Shown: positions 63,628 through 64,000 of the stretch, in pieces
Layout: the number at the start of each line of letters is the position of its first letter
Numbering within the stretch: position 1 is the first letter of the stretch
Assembly (NCBI GenBank): GCA_902578545.1
Contig: CACHDI010000004.1
Coordinates: forward strand, 86,529 to 150,528
DNA: 64,000 bases
From: an uncultured Alphaproteobacteria bacterium
Lineage (GTDB): Bacteria; Pseudomonadota; Alphaproteobacteria; Rhodobacterales; Rhodobacteraceae
Direction of reading: 5' to 3'
Made by a program: the position numbers and the translations under genes
The notes under the pieces: model-generated
The model's input: only the letters and a program-made list of their open reading frames with translations
Databases searched by the model: none
What the model was told of the DNA's origin: nothing

Positions 63628-64000
63628 TTAAATTATTTTTTTTAACTCATCTATTATCTCATTAGATGATTTTATCAAAGGTGGCCTTACATTTAGCCAA
63701 ATTTTATTTTTTGTTTTTAAGTATAATAAGGTTTTTATTGCTGGAACTACTGGAAAATTCAAAACTTTATTAACAATTTTATTAATTGATGGATTTTCTT
63801 GCTTATTTTCAATTATGTACAAAATCTCCTTTGGATAAATATTTGATAATCCACAAATAGAACCGTCTCCACCTAATTTAAGGACCTTAGCAATTAACCT
63901 TTCATCCCCAACAGTAGTCACAATACTATTATGTTTAAGAAATTTATTAGTTTGTTCAATATCACCAGAACTATCTTTAACACCTTTTACAAAATTGTCA
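63628..64000 (-). CDS. Dihydrodipicolinate synthase/N-acetylneuraminate lyase family protein, C-terminal part (gene enters from the right edge)
   Basis: The frame is open to the window end and the start is outside. The last 124 codons hold the Schiff-base lysine motif FVKGVKDSSGD (about 63960-63999), the loop KLGGDGSICGLSNIYP and the C-terminal helices of the superfamily. It is a second member beside the one at 58773-59663, but a better-conserved one. It would be a class I aldolase or dehydratase of a keto-acid. It lies 84 bases before dctP. Confidence 0.88.
   Translation of the reverse strand, partial: DNFVKGVKDSSGDIEQTNKFLKHNSIVTTVGDERLIAKVLKLGGDGSICGLSNIYPKEILYIIENKQENPSINKIVNKVLNFPVVPAIKTLLYLKTKNKIWLNVRPPLIKSSNEIIDELKKII

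Overview
The window is a strongly AT-rich (by eye roughly 70 percent A+T), tightly packed bacterial chromosome segment. The gene content is alphaproteobacterial: an NDUFA12-type complex I subunit, MlaD and aat-accC-accB together, an ntrBC-ntrYX-trkA-hfq-hflX run, an lpd-lipA-coq10 run next to convergent cinA, pgpA and ispF-ispD, an invasion-associated locus B protein, a long RNase E with an acidic insert in its S1 domain, and an AcpXL-like acyl carrier protein. Low GC, short spacers and many GTG/TTG starts suggest a streamlined marine lineage (AEGEAN-169, HIMB59 or a similar AT-rich group). I cannot fix the clade from sequence alone. No phage, insertion sequence, CRISPR array or plasmid gene was seen.

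Layout. 1-94 is the start of a PII gene (glnB) leaving the window. 353-4650 holds tRNA-Leu(UAG), tig, clpP, clpX, the NDUFA12-like gene and mlaD. 4660-10432 (minus strand) holds aat, accC, accB, a DsbA-like protein and rne. A 385-bp divergent spacer leads to a penicillin-binding protein 1A-like gene and prfB, then bactofilin and peroxiredoxin on the minus strand. 15207-19199 holds queA, lpd, lipA and coq10, facing cinA, pgpA, ispF and ispD. 21472-31186 is the nitrogen-regulation block (ntrB, ntrC, ntrY, ntrX) followed by trkA, hfq, hflX and a small DUF4177-like gene. A 584-bp gene-free stretch with a TAGA microsatellite separates it from miaA and the purine genes purB, purC, purS and purQ. 35702-40858 (minus) holds msrP, a lone corrinoid protein, sufE, rnd, aroB and aroK. 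40980-45558 holds a 42-residue membrane peptide coupled to a 542-residue secreted protein of unknown function, then xerD, a CNNM/CorC protein and IalB. 45559-49789 (minus) is an envelope operon: L,D-transpeptidase, lpxD, a special ACP and a FabF-like synthase, divergent from a DUF882 peptidase. 50636-55550 (minus) holds rplU, rpmA, a LysE exporter, obgE, proB and proA. The last part holds a thioesterase, a SulP transporter, an isocitrate-lyase/PEP-mutase family enzyme, and a minus-strand TRAP-transporter catabolic cluster with two aldolase-family genes and a PfkB kinase.

Main points of interest. (1) NtrC and NtrX both lack the GAFTGA loop that contacts sigma-54, and the PII gene has a sigma-70 extended -10 promoter, so nitrogen control here probably does not use sigma-54. 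(2) The PBP1A-like protein keeps its glycosyltransferase motifs but has lost the transpeptidase SxxK and KTG motifs, while the window also carries a YcbB-type L,D-transpeptidase and a YcbK-type peptidase back to back. (3) aat has conserved coding sequence upstream of its first ATG, in frame with the accC stop, which suggests a non-canonical start. (4) A 42-aa membrane peptide and a 542-aa secreted protein sit in one tight operon with xerD and have no known role. (5) A lone B12-binding protein looks like one piece of a split methionine synthase.
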